From contig NZ_QOZG01000001.1 of NCBI RefSeq assembly GCF_003335045.1, positions 496,001-560,000 on the forward strand: a stretch of 64,000 bases of DNA, written 5' to 3'. Origin of the DNA: Paramesorhizobium salinisoli. GTDB taxonomy: Bacteria; Pseudomonadota; Alphaproteobacteria; Rhizobiales; Rhizobiaceae. The notes beneath the pieces are model-generated. The model had not been told where the DNA came from. It worked only from the letters and a program-made list of their open reading frames with translations, and searched no databases. Positions 28,963-36,958 of this stretch are shown here, piece by piece (within the stretch, counting starts at the first letter, position 1; each line of letters starts with the position of its first letter). The translations under genes were made by a program, and so were the position numbers.

Positions 28963-29943
28963 ATGAATCAGCTACGATCGATACAGGTTTTGCGTGCCAT
29001 TGCGGCGCTTGCCGTCGTGTTCTTTCACCTTTCCCCCTCCTCGTGGACTCTCGGGGCAGCAGGCGTCGATCTTTTCTTTGTCATCTCTGGCTTCATCATG
29101 GGCACGGTCGGGCTCCGCGATAGCCCCGGCTCCTTTATGTCCAAGCGCATCGTCCGCATCGTGCCGCTCTACTGGGCCGTGACCTTTGCCATGTGCGCCG
29201 TCTCGCTGGTGCCCGGGCTTTTTTCCAACTTTACCTTCGACATGCCCCGGCTTTTCACCTCGCTCTTCTTCATTCCGTTCGAAGACCCGCAGGGCAAGAT
29301 CTGGCCGCTGATCGTCGTAGGCTGGACGCTGAACTACGAGATGTTCTTCTACGTTCTGTTCGCGCTCGGGCTCTGGCTGCGCCGCCCGATCGTCGCGCCC
29401 GTGGTGGCCATCTCCGGGCTGGTGGCAGCCGGATGGATTTTCCAGCCCGAGCAGACCATTCCGCATTTCTACACCAACGCGCTGCTGCTTGAATTCGCCT
29501 TCGGCCTCCTGCTTTCACGCGCCGTCTTCTTCAAGAATGCGGCGCTGGGGTCGGCGCTGGCGGTTGCGGGCTTCATAGGCATCTTGTCATTGGGACTTGG
29601 CAGCGACACGCCGGATTGGCGGATCATCTATTGGGGATTGCCCGCCGTCGCGATCGTCGCGGGCTTCGTGGCGATCGAGCGTGCCGGCATGTTCCCCGGC
29701 CAGGCGCTACTACGCCCTCTGGAAAGGCTGGGCGATGCCTCCTATTCGCTTTATCTGACCCACGGCATTGTGCTCGGCATCATCAGCAAGTTCGTTGGGC
29801 ATGGGAGTGTATCCTCGATCCTTATCGCCCTTACCGCCTGCATCGCAGTGGCGATGCTGTCATACTATCTCTTCGAGCGCCCCATCGGGCAGATCCTGCG
29901 CGGCCTTATCACCCGCCCGACACGGCCAAAAGTCGCCGCATGA
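28963..29943 (+). CDS. exoZ: ExoZ: succinoglycan acetyltransferase (acyltransferase 3 family)
   Basis: 326-aa polytopic membrane protein. SIQVLRAIAALAVVFFHLSP at the N-terminus holds the R-x10-H motif; GAAGVDLFFVISGFIMG near 33-49 and a C-terminal LYLTHG (near 262) are strong acyltransferase-3 signs. In S. meliloti ExoZ O-acetylates the repeat unit. Here it stands alone after exoQ, with its own candidate promoter motif. Convergent with exoW, the stops being about 53 bp apart. Confidence 0.9.
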   Translation: MNQLRSIQVLRAIAALAVVFFHLSPSSWTLGAAGVDLFFVISGFIMGTVGLRDSPGSFMSKRIVRIVPLYWAVTFAMCAVSLVPGLFSNFTFDMPRLFTSLFFIPFEDPQGKIWPLIVVGWTLNYEMFFYVLFALGLWLRRPIVAPVVAISGLVAAGWIFQPEQTIPHFYTNALLLEFAFGLLLSRAVFFKNAALGSALAVAGFIGILSLGLGSDTPDWRIIYWGLPAVAIVAGFVAIERAGMFPGQALLRPLERLGDASYSLYLTHGIVLGIISKFVGHGSVSSILIALTACIAVAMLSYYLFERPIGQILRGLITRPTRPKVAA

Positions 29944-29996
29944 CCCCGAAAAATTGCGGGATTTCGGGCAAGATCATGCGGAAAAGCAAGCCTGAA

Positions 29997-31031
29997 TTAC
30001 CAGTCCCAGTTGCCGTTGTGTTTGTCCTTCAGCATGAGGGCCAGCAAAACGGGAAGACCCAGGATACGTGCGGGGTCGAGCTTGAATAATTTGGACAGAA
30101 GCGTTCTGTTCGGCACCTTGCCCTTGGCCAGGCCGCGGGCAAGCAGATAGGCATAGACCTTGCTGAACTTGGCAAGCCGCGCCTCGATCATCTGCCTGTC
30201 GGGCTGCTCGATCTCGAAGTTCCGTATGAGCTTGGTGAGGAAAACGACGAGATAGCCGTAGCGGTCCACGGTCTGCGGCAGGTTCCAGTCGAAGGCGGAG
30301 AAATAGATGTTCACCCCCTGCCCGCAAATGACGTTGCGCTCGGTGGAAAACACCGCCACGCCAGCCTTGCGGGCAAGCGTGATCCACAGCATGTGATCCT
30401 CCCCGGCGCTGCGCAGATCGATATCGAATCTCGCTTCCGGGAATTTGGAAAAACGATAGACGACGGTCGATGTCTGGCTCAGATATTCGGTGAGAAAGGC
30501 GCTGAAGGCGAGGCGCGAAGGCATCTGGTAGATGTGATCGAACCCCGGCACCGGAGCCGGTACCGGGCTGATCTCGCCCTTCGTCCATTTTTGAAAAATC
30601 TCGCTTTCCTCGAACCAGCTTTTGTCGGTGTTGAAGCGCCTATGGTCGCAGAAATAGAAATCATAATCGGGAGAGGCTGAAAGCGTCGCAATCGCCTTGC
30701 TCAAATGATCTGATTTCCATTCATCGTCCGAATCGAGAAAGGCGACGAACGACACTTCGCCCGGATCAAGCGCAGCCAGCGCCCGGTTGCGGGCCGCGCC
30801 CGGCCCGCCATTTATCTGGCTGATCAGTTCGATCCGTTGTCTTGGATCCGGCGTGATGCTTTCTATATCCCCTGAAGGGGAAACCGGCGAGCTATCGTCG
30901 ACGATCACCACCTTCAGACGGATATCTCCCGGGAGATCCTGTGCAAATACGGAGCGAAGCGCGCGCGCCAAAATGCCTTTCTCGCGCTGGTAGAAAGGAA
31001 TGATGACGGCGATGACAGTCTCGGATTTCAT
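29997..31031 (-). CDS. exoW: ExoW: succinoglycan family-2 glucosyltransferase
   Basis: 344-aa GT-A family-2 enzyme. VIIPFYQREKGILARALRSV then [16 protein letters not shown] near 80 and VAFLDSDDEWKSDHL near 100-114 match the S. meliloti ExoW pattern as I recall it; RSAGEDHMLWITLARKAGV near 207 supplies the catalytic acid region. ExoW adds the seventh sugar (beta-1,3 glucose), after ExoU. The ATG at 31031 follows AGAGGGGCAT; the frame begins seven codons earlier without a site. Divergent from exoT across 300 bp. Confidence 0.9.
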   Translation of the reverse strand: MKSETVIAVIIPFYQREKGILARALRSVFAQDLPGDIRLKVVIVDDSSPVSPSGDIESITPDPRQRIELISQINGGPGAARNRALAALDPGEVSFVAFLDSDDEWKSDHLSKAIATLSASPDYDFYFCDHRRFNTDKSWFEESEIFQKWTKGEISPVPAPVPGFDHIYQMPSRLAFSAFLTEYLSQTSTVVYRFSKFPEARFDIDLRSAGEDHMLWITLARKAGVAVFSTERNVICGQGVNIYFSAFDWNLPQTVDRYGYLVVFLTKLIRNFEIEQPDRQMIEARLAKFSKVYAYLLARGLAKGKVPNRTLLSKLFKLDPARILGLPVLLALMLKDKHNGNWDW

Positions 31032-31331
31032 ATGCCCCTCTTGATCTGCCAATAGGCCCCGAACCGGTCAATTCGCTGTATTTTGTCGATGACGTGAAAC
31101 CCGCAGGCATAGCTACCGAGCCAAGGCACGAAATTGCTGCAGCGCACAATTAGCGCTTTACGACGTTCCGCATGCCCCTTAAGATTTGGCGGTCTGTTTG
31201 GCCTGTACCCGAGTTCGGCCGGAACAGCATCCCAGCAGATATCTTCGCGGCGGCAATCAAAATATGCGACCAATCCTGGCCTAGGACTCACACACGCCTG
31301 AGCGTACCCGCAGCACAATCTGGAGCATTGC
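31032..31331. other. exoW-exoT divergent intergenic region (300 bp)
   Basis: No gene seen. It contains one exo motif near its left side and must hold promoters for both exoW and exoT. No terminator or other repeat was recognised. Confidence 0.6.
31137..31146 (+). promoter_or_regulatory. exo-cluster motif copy 7 (exoW/exoT promoter)
   Basis: CTGCAGCGCA inside ATTGCTGCAGCGCACAATT, an imperfect palindrome. It lies 106 bp before exoW and 186 bp before exoT. Confidence 0.5.
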
Positions 31332-32777
31332 ATGGACAACATCAGGGCGAGCCGCACGATCGTCAAGAATGTCGGCTGGAGCATCCTGTCCAAGATTGTT
31401 GTCTTCTCCCTCAAGTTCATCAGCGTTCCCATTCTTGCCCGCCTTCTCACGCCCGCGGAGTTCGGCGTTGTTGCCACCGGCATGATCGTTGTCTTCTTCC
31501 TGCTCCTGATAGGCGGCGCCGGCCTGTCTGCCGGCCTCATCCGGGAGGAAAAGGAAGATCCGGAAGCGCAGGATACGGTCTTTTGGACCAATCTGACGGT
31601 GGCCAGCCTTCTCGGGACCCTCCTGTATTTCAATGCTGCGTTCGTCGCGAAGCTGCTCGGTGCGCCGGAAGCCAAGTGGCTCCTCCAGATATTCGCTTTC
31701 CTTTTCCCCATCTATCTCGGTGCGGACGTCGCCTCCTCCATGCTCTCGCGGCGCATGGCCTTCGCCAAAGACGCCTTCTGGAACGTTATCTCCGAGGCCT
31801 TGGGCGCGGTTGTCGCCATTGCGGCCGCTCTTGCGGGCCTCGGTGTCTGGGCGCTGGTTCTCCAGCAATTCGTAAGCGCCATCGTGCGGTTGGGCGGCCT
31901 CATGTTCGCCAGCCATTATATGCCGCGCTTCCGCTTCTCCTTCGCCAAGCTCCGTGCTCTGTTCGGCTATGGCAGCCGTATCGCCGGCGCCGACTTCGCC
32001 AATTTCATTTCGTTTCAGTCACCCCTCGTGGTGATCACCAGGGTGCTCGGCCTTGCCGATGCCGGCGCCTTCAGCGTTGCCAACCGCCTCTCCGATCTGC
32101 CGAACCAGATCGTGCTGTCCGGCCTGATGGGCGTGCTCTTTCCAGCCTTCTCCACCATGTCGGACCAGCCGGAGCGGCGTAGCCGCGCGCTCATGCAGAG
32201 CACCCAGATGACCAGCGTCCTGCTTGCGCCGATGCTGTTCGGCTTCTGGGCCGTGGCCGAGCCCGCCATGAGCGTCGTCTTCGGCACGCAATGGACCTTT
32301 GCCTGGCCGGTGCTCGGCCTCCTCGCGGTCGCCAAGGGCATCATGACCCCGTGCGGCAGCTTCATTCCCTTCCTCAAGGCCACCGGCCATGCAGGCGTTT
32401 TGTGGTGGTTCGCCCTCGCCCGCGCCGCCGTGGTCGTCGTCGGAACATGGATCGGCGCAACGATCGACGGCCTGGTCGGCGTTTGCCTCGCCCTGTGCAT
32501 CGCCAATGTCTTCATCATGATCGGCTATGCCGCAGTGGTCTTCACCGTCGCGAAGATTCCCGTGCGAGCAGCCATTCATTGCGTTGTTCTTCCCCTTGCG
32601 AGCGCGGTTGCAATGGCCGCGCTCGTCCGCTTTCTCCTCGGCTATGCCAGGCCGCATATCGAGAGCGACCTCCTCCTCCTGCTTGCCGGCATCGCGGCCG
32701 GCGGGGTCATCTACCTCCCGCTCATGTTTGCGACCCAGCGGGAGGCGCTATCCTCCCTCGCGGCACTCCGCCGCTAA
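31332..32777 (+). CDS. exoT: ExoT: succinoglycan repeat-unit flippase (Wzx-like)
   Basis: 481-aa polytopic membrane protein of the polysaccharide transporter (MATE/Wzx-like) superfamily, about 12-14 helices. The N-terminus RTIVKNVGWSILSKIVVFSL and FISVPILARLLTPAEFGVV is the classic family opening; LGLADAGAFSVANRLSDLPN near 240 is also typical. ExoT moves the lipid-linked octasaccharide across the inner membrane. It ends beside, and convergent with, the exostosin-like gene. Confidence 0.92.
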   Translation: MDNIRASRTIVKNVGWSILSKIVVFSLKFISVPILARLLTPAEFGVVATGMIVVFFLLLIGGAGLSAGLIREEKEDPEAQDTVFWTNLTVASLLGTLLYFNAAFVAKLLGAPEAKWLLQIFAFLFPIYLGADVASSMLSRRMAFAKDAFWNVISEALGAVVAIAAALAGLGVWALVLQQFVSAIVRLGGLMFASHYMPRFRFSFAKLRALFGYGSRIAGADFANFISFQSPLVVITRVLGLADAGAFSVANRLSDLPNQIVLSGLMGVLFPAFSTMSDQPERRSRALMQSTQMTSVLLAPMLFGFWAVAEPAMSVVFGTQWTFAWPVLGLLAVAKGIMTPCGSFIPFLKATGHAGVLWWFALARAAVVVVGTWIGATIDGLVGVCLALCIANVFIMIGYAAVVFTVAKIPVRAAIHCVVLPLASAVAMAALVRFLLGYARPHIESDLLLLLAGIAAGGVIYLPLMFATQREALSSLAALRR

Positions 32778-32788
32778 AGCGGAGTGGC

Positions 32789-33709
32789 TCAGGTCGCGTA
32801 GATCCCGTTCACGTAATCCTTCCGCACCGTGTCGAGTTCGACGCCCGGCATCGGCAACAGGCGGAGGATTTCGGACCGCAGAATATCCGGATCGATCGTC
32901 AGCCTCTGGAGTGCCAGAGCGAAATTGTGCTCCGCATCCACGCGCGACCATTGGAGAGATTCCAGCGGTGCGCTCATCAGCCGATAGCTGAAGCCTTCAT
33001 AGGCCTCGCAAGGTTCCTCGACGATGGGAACAGCGCCGCAAATCGCCGCTTCGAAGAAGCGATACGTCCAGGCAATGCCATTGTTCTTGAAATCCCCGCT
33101 CGGACAAAGCACGAATTTCGAGTTCAGCAGCAGATCGTAATATCCTGTATTCCAGGACTTGCGCGGAAAGACCCGGCCCTGGTCAGACAGATAGATCTTG
33201 ACGTTTTCCGTGCCGACATAGTCGGCGATCGAAATGCCAGCCTTGCGGGCGATCTTGCGCACCAATGCGCTGAGGAATGTCGGCTTGCTGTCGGGAACCG
33301 CAAGCTGTTCGAGATGCGACAAACGCAGCCAGTCATTGATGGCCGTGCGCCGGCTATCGGTGAGAAGGCCGGCAAAGGAAACATCCACGCCGCGCTCTTC
33401 CTGCCAGCGTTCCCGGCAATGGCGAAAGATCCCCGCAGGCACGACGAGCGGCCGCTCGATGGATCCGATCCGTGTCACCGGTGTCATATGGTCGATATAA
33501 AGGCCGGAGATTTTACCCGCGCCCGATGTGCCGACTCTGTAGTTGAGCCCGAAAATCCGGTTCAAAACGACAAGCTTTTTTTCGTCGCCCGGCGCGATGC
33601 AGATCCGGAACCCGGCTTCGCTGATCGCATGAACCAATCTCAACGTTTGCAACAGATCAAACGGGAGATCGATTGTTATATCAATTGCATTCTCATTCCT
33701 TCTGCTCAT
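32789..33709 (-). CDS. Exostosin-like (GT47-type) glycosyltransferase
   Basis: 306 aa. The C-terminal half has LLLNSKFVLCPSGDFKNNGI near 205-224 followed by AWTYRFFEAAICGAVPIVEE near 225-244, the hallmark donor-binding stretch of exostosin-like GT-B enzymes. The N-terminal half is not recognisable in detail. No signal peptide, so it acts in the cytosol. It is the last gene of the leftward set SDR-RmlC-oxidoreductase-cytidylyltransferase, and could transfer the CDP-sugar made by that set; the 146-bp gap before it holds a repeat, so co-transcription is uncertain. It is not part of the known succinoglycan pathway. Confidence 0.75.
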   Translation of the reverse strand: MSRRNENAIDITIDLPFDLLQTLRLVHAISEAGFRICIAPGDEKKLVVLNRIFGLNYRVGTSGAGKISGLYIDHMTPVTRIGSIERPLVVPAGIFRHCRERWQEERGVDVSFAGLLTDSRRTAINDWLRLSHLEQLAVPDSKPTFLSALVRKIARKAGISIADYVGTENVKIYLSDQGRVFPRKSWNTGYYDLLLNSKFVLCPSGDFKNNGIAWTYRFFEAAICGAVPIVEEPCEAYEGFSYRLMSAPLESLQWSRVDAEHNFALALQRLTIDPDILRSEILRLLPMPGVELDTVRKDYVNGIYAT

Positions 33710-33776
33710 TTGACTAACCCAATCTGGCTGACCGCCAACGAGATCACGATGACTTCGGCTTGAGCCGAATGCGTCG

Positions 33777-33844
33777 AACGTGATCCATTCCCATAAGTAC
33801 GAGCGTGATATCGAACGCTTCGCGCGTTTTTCGCATCATGCTCC
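33777..33844. repeat. Diverged copy of a dispersed palindromic repeat
   Basis: AACGTGATCCATTCCCATAA at the left and CGCATCATGCTCC at the right align along their length with 42749-42822 (AACGTGATCGATTCCAAAAA ... GGCATCATGCTC). It lies between the exostosin-like gene and the cytidylyltransferase gene. Confidence 0.6.
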
Positions 33845-33855
33845 TGTTACCTGCC

Positions 33856-34647
33856 CTAGTCCGGCGTTCTCACGCCCCAGAGCTTCCACGGCGCCTGGCC
33901 GCTTGCCCATTCTTTTTCCAGCACCATCTTGTCGCGCAGCGAGTCCATGCTCTGCCAGTAGCCCCGGTGCCAGTAGGCCCCTAGCTTGCCGCGCTCTATG
34001 ACCCGCTCCATCGGCTCCTCCTCCCAGACTGTCTCATCCCCGTCGATGAGATCGAAGACCTGCGGCTCGCAGACGAAGAACCCGCCATTGATGAGACCGC
34101 CGTCGCCCGCCGCCTTCTCGCGAAACGCCCGGACCTTCGATGAATCCTCCGACAGGCCCAGCGCGCCGTAACGCCCCGGCTGGGTGACAGCCGTCAGCGT
34201 GATCCAGTTGCCACCCTCCTCATGCGTCTTGATGGCTTCCGGAATGTTGGTGTCCGACACTCCGTCGCCATAGGTCAGCAGGAAGCGCTCCTCGCCGATG
34301 GCGTCGCGCGCCCGCTTCAGGCGCCCGCCTGTCATCGTATCGGCGCCCGTATCGAGAACGGTGATCTTCCAATCCTCGGAATATTTGCGCTTCCATGTGA
34401 TTTCGCCGGTGGCGAGGTCTGCCGTGAAATCACTGTTGATCATGAAATAATTCAAAAAATAGGACTTGATGAACTCAGCCTTGTATCCGGCGAGAATGAC
34501 GAAGTCGGTGAACCCGTAATGGGAATAGATCTTCATGATGTGCCAGATGATCGGGCGGCCACCTATTTCCACCATCGGCTTTGGCCGGGAGGTGGTTTCC
34601 TCCGTAAGCCTGCTACCATAGCCGCCCGCAAAGATGACGACCTTCAT
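33856..34647 (-). CDS. rfbF: Glucose-1-phosphate cytidylyltransferase
   Basis: 263 aa. VVIFAGGYGSRLTEETTSRP then KPMVEIGGRPIIWHIM is the nucleotidyltransferase signature in its RfbF/DdhA form; LTYGDGVSDTNI near 128 is the metal-binding region and GGFFVCEPQVFDLIDGDE near 190 the sugar-binding part. It makes CDP-glucose from CTP and glucose-1-phosphate. No CDP-glucose 4,6-dehydratase of the usual kind is next to it. Its start overlaps the oxidoreductase stop by four bases, which couples the two genes in translation. Confidence 0.92.
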   Translation of the reverse strand: MKVVIFAGGYGSRLTEETTSRPKPMVEIGGRPIIWHIMKIYSHYGFTDFVILAGYKAEFIKSYFLNYFMINSDFTADLATGEITWKRKYSEDWKITVLDTGADTMTGGRLKRARDAIGEERFLLTYGDGVSDTNIPEAIKTHEEGGNWITLTAVTQPGRYGALGLSEDSSKVRAFREKAAGDGGLINGGFFVCEPQVFDLIDGDETVWEEEPMERVIERGKLGAYWHRGYWQSMDSLRDKMVLEKEWASGQAPWKLWGVRTPD

Positions 34648-36032
34648 AGAACACCCGTCCTTTCGTCTTCCAGGTTTGAGGACTGCTTCTGCGATACAGC
34701 CATGCCGAATGCCGAAACCAATTCTTCTTGATGGGTCTCGATCGGAAACAGGGCATCCTGCTGACGCCGCAGGGCATGGGCCACGCTGCCGGAGGGCGTT
34801 ACGACATCGTCATAGGTGAGCGCCTGGTCCGCAGGAATGTCGCGCTTCAGCCGGCATCCCTCGGCGAGCCCCATGGGCAGCAGGTTTTCCCTGCGTGAAA
34901 CATCGTAGTTCTCCGCCTCGCCATAGGTCATGTAGCCGCCGATACCATCGATGGTTTCGCCTTGCCGCAACGGCCTTTTCGCAGCCGCGACGACGTCGAC
35001 CGACGGTGCATTGGTATTGCCGATCACCACGTCGCGGCAGAGCGATACGCGTGCGACCGATATGCCAAACTCGAGTGTCGTCATATGCCAGGCCGTGTAG
35101 AAGCTGTAGAGCGGTCCCTTGCCCAGTTTGCCGAGATTGAGGAAGAACGCCTGGTTTTCATCGCGTGCTTCTGCCAGCACATAGATGCCGGGGCTGGGCC
35201 TGGTTCCCACGACATAATCGACAATGCCGCCAAGCTCGCGCAACCGGTCGATATCGTAGAAATTCACGAGATCGTCGACATGCCCGTCATATTCCCTGCC
35301 GATCATGCCGCGCTGAGAAACCTTCAGCCCCACGGCATTGGCGACGATCGCCTGCTCGGCCGTCATCTTGGTGCCGTCGGCGAAACTCGCGACCATGCTG
35401 GGTGTCTGGTTCCACTGTTTGGCGAAGCCTTCCTGCGTGGTCGGGTTACGGGTGCGATCCTGCAGCCCCTTGATATTGCCGCAGACGAGAACCCTGAGCC
35501 CCATCGCCTCGACATGGCGCACGAGGTTCATCGTCACTCCGGGCTGGTCGCCATCGGCGCCGGAAAAGATGACGCCTGCAGCCTCGGCCTTCACGCGCAG
35601 CAATGGCCCGACAGTAGCGTCGAGTTCGACATTGAGAGAAACGATGTCCTTGCCGTACTCTATGCATTCCATGGTGACGCGCGCGCCATATTCCACATGA
35701 CCGGTCGTTTCCAGCACGATATCGATCGTCGCGGAGCGCGCGATCAAAGTGGGATCGCTCGTCACAATCCGCTTTCCCGCCTGCAACGCATGGGCCATGG
35801 CCGAGGCGCTCGTCACCTCGACGATTTCACTGCGCGCCACCCCCGCATCGACGAACGCCCGGATCGCCCGCTCGACATTGCGATTGCAGATGGCCGCCAC
35901 ACGCAGAACCTTCATGTAGCGCTCGACATTGATGAGCATGCCACGGCCCATGAACCCGATGCCGTACATGCCTACGACGACAGGCCGTCCGGTCTGCAGC
36001 CGCGCCTTGATGGCATTATCGACGATGATCAT
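34644..36032 (-). CDS. NAD(P)-dependent homoserine-dehydrogenase-like oxidoreductase with C-terminal SAF domain
   Basis: 462 aa. A Rossmann start VVVGMYGIGFMGRGMLINVE near residue 18 and VLETTGHVEYGARVTMECIE near 110 match the homoserine-dehydrogenase-like NAD-binding domain; GGIVDYVVGTRPSPGIYVLA near 267 is in the catalytic part. The last ~100 residues (AAAKRPLRQGETIDGIGGYM, LLPMGLAEGCRLKRDIPADQ, then ALTYDDV) form a SAF domain. This combination is that of COG4091, predicted homoserine dehydrogenases. Here it is locked by four-base overlaps between an RmlC-like epimerase and a cytidylyltransferase gene, so it probably oxidises or reduces a sugar or sugar nucleotide rather than homoserine. 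That role is inference. Confidence 0.85.
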   Translation of the reverse strand: MIIVDNAIKARLQTGRPVVVGMYGIGFMGRGMLINVERYMKVLRVAAICNRNVERAIRAFVDAGVARSEIVEVTSASAMAHALQAGKRIVTSDPTLIARSATIDIVLETTGHVEYGARVTMECIEYGKDIVSLNVELDATVGPLLRVKAEAAGVIFSGADGDQPGVTMNLVRHVEAMGLRVLVCGNIKGLQDRTRNPTTQEGFAKQWNQTPSMVASFADGTKMTAEQAIVANAVGLKVSQRGMIGREYDGHVDDLVNFYDIDRLRELGGIVDYVVGTRPSPGIYVLAEARDENQAFFLNLGKLGKGPLYSFYTAWHMTTLEFGISVARVSLCRDVVIGNTNAPSVDVVAAAKRPLRQGETIDGIGGYMTYGEAENYDVSRRENLLPMGLAEGCRLKRDIPADQALTYDDVVTPSGSVAHALRRQQDALFPIETHQEELVSAFGMAVSQKQSSNLEDERTGVL

Positions 36033-36643
36033 GCCGGCGCTCCATGAACTGAAGCACCATTCGAAAGCGCCGGAGCGCCGGCGAGCGAACGGAAGCCTTC
36101 GACGCCGTGGTAGTCAGGATCGAACGACGGCCAGGATCCGTCCTTGGCCGATATCTCGACCGGCTGGCATGGCCATTCGATCGCGAAGAAGGGATCGTCC
36201 CACCTGAGACCCCGCTCCTGCTCGGGAGCGTAGAACGCGCTGACGAGGTAGAGCGCCTCCACATCGTCGGTCAACGTGATGAAGCCATGCGCAAAGCCGC
36301 GTGGAACATAAAGCATCGTTCGGTTTTCAGCGCTCAAGGTCGCGCCAAACCACTTGCCGAATGTTGGGGAATGGGGACGCAGATCGACGATGCAATCCCA
36401 AAGCGCGCCCCGGATGCAGCGAACCACCTTCACCTCCGCCGAAGGCATCAGCTGGTAGTGCATGCCGCGCAGCGTTCCCGCCTTGGCGCTCAATGATGTG
36501 TTGATCTGAACAAAATCGGTTTCCAGTCCTGCGGAACCGAATTCGTTTTCGCAGAAAAGCCGTGCGAAAAAGCCCCGTTCATCACCTCTCGTGGTGAGAT
36601 CGATCAGCCGAGCATCTTTCAATCCCGTTTCACGGAATATCAT
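36029..36643 (-). CDS. RmlC-like dTDP-4-dehydrorhamnose 3,5-epimerase family protein
   Basis: 204-aa cupin. DERGFFARLFCENEF near 21, TLRGMHYQ near 57-64 with the catalytic-type histidine, DCIVDLRPHSPTFGKW near 83, and YVPRGFAHGFITL near 109-121 are RmlC landmarks. Family members epimerise C3 and/or C5 of NDP-4-keto-6-deoxy sugars. As the neighbouring nucleotidyltransferase makes CDP-glucose, the substrate is likely a CDP-keto-sugar, not dTDP. Start at 36643 after GGACCGCTCA. Overlaps the next gene by four bases. 315 bp of hairpin-rich DNA separate it from the upstream SDR gene. Confidence 0.87.
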   Translation of the reverse strand: MIFRETGLKDARLIDLTTRGDERGFFARLFCENEFGSAGLETDFVQINTSLSAKAGTLRGMHYQLMPSAEVKVVRCIRGALWDCIVDLRPHSPTFGKWFGATLSAENRTMLYVPRGFAHGFITLTDDVEALYLVSAFYAPEQERGLRWDDPFFAIEWPCQPVEISAKDGSWPSFDPDYHGVEGFRSLAGAPALSNGASVHGAPA

Positions 36644-36958
36644 TGAGCGGTCCCCACATTGCCTTCAGTCAATCTTCTCTCCGCCGCCTCCCTCCGCATC
36701 GCCCCCGCAAACTGATCCGGGCGATGGCTGAAGATCGGTGTCTCCTTACAGCGCCCTCCGTCCTTCAGAACCAAAGAAGCTGTAAGCTATTGAAGCGGCG
36801 CAGCTGTCCGGAGGCCGAATTCCAGCCTCCGGACAGATGCGCCGGTCCCGGCAGGCCGTGAAGATGCCTTCACGGCCTGCCGCCCCTCATTCGTCTCGCG
36901 CCATGAAAATGGCGGATAGGGCCATTTCCGCTGCTCCGTCGCGGAAATGTAAAAATGA
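36644..36958. other. Hairpin-rich gap between SDR and RmlC-like genes
   Basis: No gene seen in 315 bp. Three inverted repeats stand in tandem: 36804-36815/36825-36836 (12-bp perfect stem CTGTCCGGAGGC), 36849-36863/36868-36882 (15-bp perfect stem CGGCAGGCCGTGAAG, 4-nt loop), and 36923-36931/36941-36949 (9-bp stem CATTTCCGC). The third sits just behind the SDR stop on the minus strand. They could terminate, attenuate or stabilise transcripts between the two parts of the operon. Confidence 0.75.

Noticed and set aside
32291-33763. 490-codon plus-strand open frame
   Set aside because: Overlaps exoT in another frame and is antisense to the exostosin-like gene, both of which have clear family motifs.
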